From assembly GCA_001920085.1 (NCBI GenBank), contig MNJC01000003.1, positions 825 through 16,543 of the forward strand: a DNA stretch of 15,719 nucleotides, read 5' to 3'. The stretch's first letter is position 1; each line of letters opens with the position of its first letter. This document shows positions 13,160-15,719 of the stretch, in pieces. A program made the translations under genes and the position numbers. Origin of the DNA: Actinobacteria bacterium 13_1_20CM_4_69_9 (GTDB lineage: Bacteria > Actinomycetota > Thermoleophilia > Gaiellales > Gaiellaceae). The notes beneath the pieces were generated by a model, which was not told where the DNA came from, made no database searches, and saw only the letters and a list, made by a program, of their open reading frames with translations.

Positions 13160-14062
13160 GTGCAGTCGATCGACGCCGCGGTCTTCGGTCGAGTCGGAAT
13201 CGATCTCTACCCCAACCAGTTGCGCACGCCCCTGCGCGAGGTGCGCACATACACACGCTTCGTCGGCGGCTTCGCCGGCAACGTCGCGACGGGGATGGCA
13301 CGACTCGGCTTGAGGCCGGCGATCGTGTCGCGCGTCGGTCCCGAGCCGCACGGAGAGTTCGTGCGCGACTTCCTCTCGGCAGAGGGCGTCGACGTTCGCT
13401 TCCTCGCGGTCGACGAGCACCTGAGGACGCCTCCGACGTTTTGCGAGGTCTGGCCTCCGGACCGGTTCCCGATCACCTTCTACCGCTATCCGACCGCCCC
13501 CGACTGGCAGCTGAGCCCGGAGGATTTCGACGCCGAGGAGGTCGCGGGGGCGCCGTTTCTGCTCGCCACCGGCACCGGGCTCGCGCAGTCCCCGAGCCGC
13601 GAGACGACGCTCGCGGCGCTTGCGAGCCACCGCGGCACCACGATCTTCGACCTGGACTGGCGCCCGGCCCTCTGGGAGGATCGGGGCGAGTATTCACGCC
13701 TCGCGCGCGAAGCCGCGGCGGCCGCCGACATCGTGGTCGGCAACGAGGAGGAGGTCGCGGCGGCGGCCGGCACGCCGGAGAATCTCGGCGTGCGTACGCT
13801 CGTGCTCAAGCGCGGCGAGCACGGGGCGACGCTGATGCACGACGGCAAGTCGACCGACGTCGAGGGCCACCCGGTCGAGGTCGTCAACGGCCTCGGGGCC
13901 GGGGACGCGTTCGTCGCTGCCTTCGTGCAGTCGTTACACGCCGGCCGTTCTCTCGAGGAGGCGGTGCACCGCGGCTCCGTCGCCGGGGCGATCGTCGCGT
14001 CGCAGCTGGCATGCTCGGAAGCCATGCCGCGACTCGCCGAGCTCGAGACCGTCCTCGCATGA
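13160..14062 (+). CDS. iolC: IolC-like PfkB kinase (5-dehydro-2-deoxygluconokinase)
   Basis: A 300-residue PfkB/ribokinase-family sugar kinase. The N-terminal FGRVGIDLYPNQ (9-20) and FVGGFAGNVATGMARLGL (34-51) follow the IolC pattern. The ATP site and catalytic base are in NGLGAGDAF (243-251) with D249 as the expected base, and VVGNEEEV (192-199) is the usual PfkB linker. IolC phosphorylates 2-deoxy-5-keto-gluconate in cytoplasmic myo-inositol breakdown. The assignment rests on these motifs and on the coupled iolB directly downstream (ATGA overlap). The start is a GTG without a ribosome-binding site. The length fits a stand-alone kinase, without the extra C-terminal domain present in some IolC proteins. 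Another sugar substrate is possible but less likely given the context. Confidence 0.85.
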   Translation: MQSIDAAVFGRVGIDLYPNQLRTPLREVRTYTRFVGGFAGNVATGMARLGLRPAIVSRVGPEPHGEFVRDFLSAEGVDVRFLAVDEHLRTPPTFCEVWPPDRFPITFYRYPTAPDWQLSPEDFDAEEVAGAPFLLATGTGLAQSPSRETTLAALASHRGTTIFDLDWRPALWEDRGEYSRLAREAAAAADIVVGNEEEVAAAAGTPENLGVRTLVLKRGEHGATLMHDGKSTDVEGHPVEVVNGLGAGDAFVAAFVQSLHAGRSLEEAVHRGSVAGAIVASQLACSEAMPRLAELETVLA

Positions 14063-14877
14063 GCGAGCTGCTGCTGCGAGCAGGCGAGTGGGAAACGGTC
14101 GATCCCGCGTCTGCCTCATGGCGTTACCTGTCGTTCCACGTCGACCGCATCGGCGACCTGGTTCAGCGCGAGACGGCGGACAACGAGGTCGCGCTCGTCG
14201 TCCTCGGTGGGACGTGCACGGTGGAGAGTGAAGGCGAGATCTGGCAGCTTGGCGGCCGCGCGACGGTTTTCGACGGCATGCCCTGGGCGCTCTACCTACC
14301 GCGCGACACGAGCTACACGGTGTCGGGAGCTGCGGAGCTCGGCATCTGCGCAGCACTCGCCGAGGAACGGTTCGAGCCCCGCGCGATCATGCCGGCCGAC
14401 GTGGAGATCGAGGTGCGCGGCTCGGGCAACGCAACACGCCAGATCAACCACATCGTCAAGCCCGACTTCCCGGCGCAGCGCCTGCTCGTCGTCGAGGTTT
14501 TCACGCCGGCGGGGAACTGGTCGAGCTACCCACCCCACAAGCACGACGAGGACCGTCCGCCGGAAGAGGTCGTTCTGGAAGAGGTGTACTACTACCGCAC
14601 CCGCCGCGAGCCGCCTGGGGCCTTCGCGGTTCAGCGGCTGTACAGCCCCGAGCACGGGACGGACATCACCGCGACCGTGCGGGACAGCGACCTGATGCTC
14701 GTGCCCTGGGGCTATCACACGACGTGCGCGGCGCACGGGTACGACCTCTACTACCTCAACGCGCTCGCCGGCGACCGCCGCTCGATGGCGGCTGCGGACG
14801 ATCCCGCTCTCGCCTGGATCCGCCCGGCGTGGGCCGAGCTCGCGCCCGACCCGCGCGTGCCGCTCGTGAAGCCGTGA
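14059..14877 (+). CDS. iolB: 5-deoxy-glucuronate isomerase
   Basis: A 272-residue bicupin protein of the KduI/IolB family, of full usual length. The metal site is visible as SYPPHKHDE (157-164, H160 and H162), the glutamates in LEEVYYYR (173-180) and H220 in VPWGYHTT (215-222). IolB converts 5-deoxy-glucuronate to 2-deoxy-5-keto-gluconate in the cytoplasm, the substrate of the upstream kinase. The ATG at 14059 overlaps the kinase stop by 4 bases (ATGA), so translation is coupled. No signal peptide is present. This is the most secure function in the operon. Confidence 0.93.
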   Translation: MSELLLRAGEWETVDPASASWRYLSFHVDRIGDLVQRETADNEVALVVLGGTCTVESEGEIWQLGGRATVFDGMPWALYLPRDTSYTVSGAAELGICAALAEERFEPRAIMPADVEIEVRGSGNATRQINHIVKPDFPAQRLLVVEVFTPAGNWSSYPPHKHDEDRPPEEVVLEEVYYYRTRREPPGAFAVQRLYSPEHGTDITATVRDSDLMLVPWGYHTTCAAHGYDLYYLNALAGDRRSMAAADDPALAWIRPAWAELAPDPRVPLVKP

Positions 14878-15719
14878 GCATCCGCGTCGCCAACGCCCCC
14901 TGCAGCTACGGGGCCTTCGAGATCACGGTGGGCGTCCTCCCGGATGTCCCCGAAGCGGAGGACGTGCTCGCCGCGATCGCGAGCGCCGGCTACGAGGGGA
15001 CGGAGCTCGGCCCTCCCGGCTACCTCGGCGACGTGTCGACGCTTCGCGGCGCGCTCCACGGGCCTCGGCTGGCTCTCGTCGGAGGCTACATCCCGATCCG
15101 GTTCAGCGAGCCGGAGCACTGGGAGGAGGATCTCGCCGCGATGAGCGGCACGCTCGACCTCTTCGCCTCTGCCGACGGCGGCAGCGCGAAGCCCGTGCTG
15201 GCCGACGCGGGCTCGGCCGAGCGCATCCGCTTTCCAGGGCGTGCCGCGGCGGACCGCTCGATCGGCCTCGACGAGGACGGCTGGCGCCGGCTGGCCGACG
15301 GCGTAGCCCGGGCTGCCGAGCTCGCACGGTCCAGAGGATTCGAGCCGACGTTCCACCACCACACGGCGACGTACGTCGAGGCACCGTGGGAGATCGAGCG
15401 CCTGCTCGAGCTCACCGACGTCGGCCTGCTGCTCGACACCGGCCACCTCGCGCTCGGCGGGGGCGATCCCACCGCGGCGTTGCAGAGCTGGGGCAGCCGG
15501 ATCAACCACGTCCATGTGAAAGACGTTCGCAACGACGTTCTGGCCGACATCGTTGCGGACGGAGCCGACATGCCGGAAGCGTGGCGGCGAGGGGTCTTCT
15601 GCGAGCTCGGCACCGGCGACGTCGACCTCGACGCGTTCTTCGCGGCGCTCGCGCAGTCGGGCTACGACGGCTGGCTCGTCGTCGAGCAGGACATGGTCCC
15701 GCAGTCGCCGCAGGATGCT
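14874..15719 (+). CDS. IolE/IolI-type sugar phosphate isomerase/dehydratase, 3' end cut
   Basis: The frame is open for 282 codons from GTG 14874 to the window end; the GTG overlaps the iolB stop (GTGA). It starts VSIRVANAPCSYGAFEITVG, and AGYEGTELGPPGYLGD (38-53) is the usual first-strand motif of xylose-isomerase-like TIM barrels. Likely metal ligands lie in FHHHTATYVE (160-169), LLLDTGHLALGGGDP (185-199), HVHVKD (212-217), CELGTGDVDL (243-252) and LVVEQD (268-273). In inositol clusters such proteins act as inosose dehydratase (IolE) or inosose isomerase (IolI). Position in an iolC-iolB operon favours IolE, but the N-terminus differs from classical IolE, so no symbol is given. Most of the barrel is present and only the last residues should be missing. 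Confidence 0.8.
   Translation, partial: MSIRVANAPCSYGAFEITVGVLPDVPEAEDVLAAIASAGYEGTELGPPGYLGDVSTLRGALHGPRLALVGGYIPIRFSEPEHWEEDLAAMSGTLDLFASADGGSAKPVLADAGSAERIRFPGRAAADRSIGLDEDGWRRLADGVARAAELARSRGFEPTFHHHTATYVEAPWEIERLLELTDVGLLLDTGHLALGGGDPTAALQSWGSRINHVHVKDVRNDVLADIVADGADMPEAWRRGVFCELGTGDVDLDAFFAALAQSGYDGWLVVEQDMVPQSPQDA

Overview
The window looks like chromosome from a high-GC actinobacterium. The coding style, leaderless-looking starts, isolated tRNA genes and the mix of families (a cyclase/AAA/TPR giant, a DUF2252 protein, a cysteine-less DksA-like protein and an inositol operon) would fit a Thermoleophilia-type lineage (Gaiellales/Solirubrobacterales). That placement is inference; no phylogenetic marker is present.

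Left part (1-4840). A DUF2252 protein and a small ABM-like (ferredoxin-fold) protein lie on the minus strand, separated by a clear hairpin. A tiny exported two-cysteine protein follows on the minus strand. Two gene-poor gaps hold decayed starts of exported proteins. A secreted protein of unknown function (3385-4831, plus strand) is split by one frameshift near 4156-4170.

Middle part (4840-10664), all minus strand. In transcription order: a membrane protein with 22-residue repeats, tRNA-Glu(TTC), an ECF-sigma-like protein ending in an anti-sigma-type zinc motif, tRNA-Val(TAC), and a 1289-residue protein with two cyclase domains, an AAA ATPase and TPR repeats. Each cyclase domain lacks the half of the catalytic residues that the other keeps. 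This block meets the secreted-protein gene tail to tail over one 13-bp-stem hairpin that also encodes the last residues of the cyclase protein.

Right-centre (10665-13085). A gene-poor stretch with a tRNA T-arm remnant leads to tRNA-Lys(TTT). This tRNA is the start of the strangest structure in the window: an 856-bp unit carrying a cysteine-less DksA/TraR-like gene, present twice in perfect tandem. Each unit is bounded by a 48-bp copy of the 3' part of tRNA-Lys, giving three copies. The two downstream copies would read anticodon CTT, not TTT. The layout recalls att-site repeats of elements that insert into tRNA genes, but there is no integrase. Recent tandem duplication or an assembly artefact are serious alternatives.

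Right end (13160-15719). A translationally coupled inositol-catabolism operon: an IolC-like PfkB kinase, IolB and an IolE/IolI-type TIM-barrel protein. Neighbouring genes overlap by 4 bp, and the last gene runs off the window. IolB makes 2-deoxy-5-keto-gluconate from 5-deoxy-glucuronate, IolC phosphorylates it, and IolE-type enzymes act earlier on inosose.
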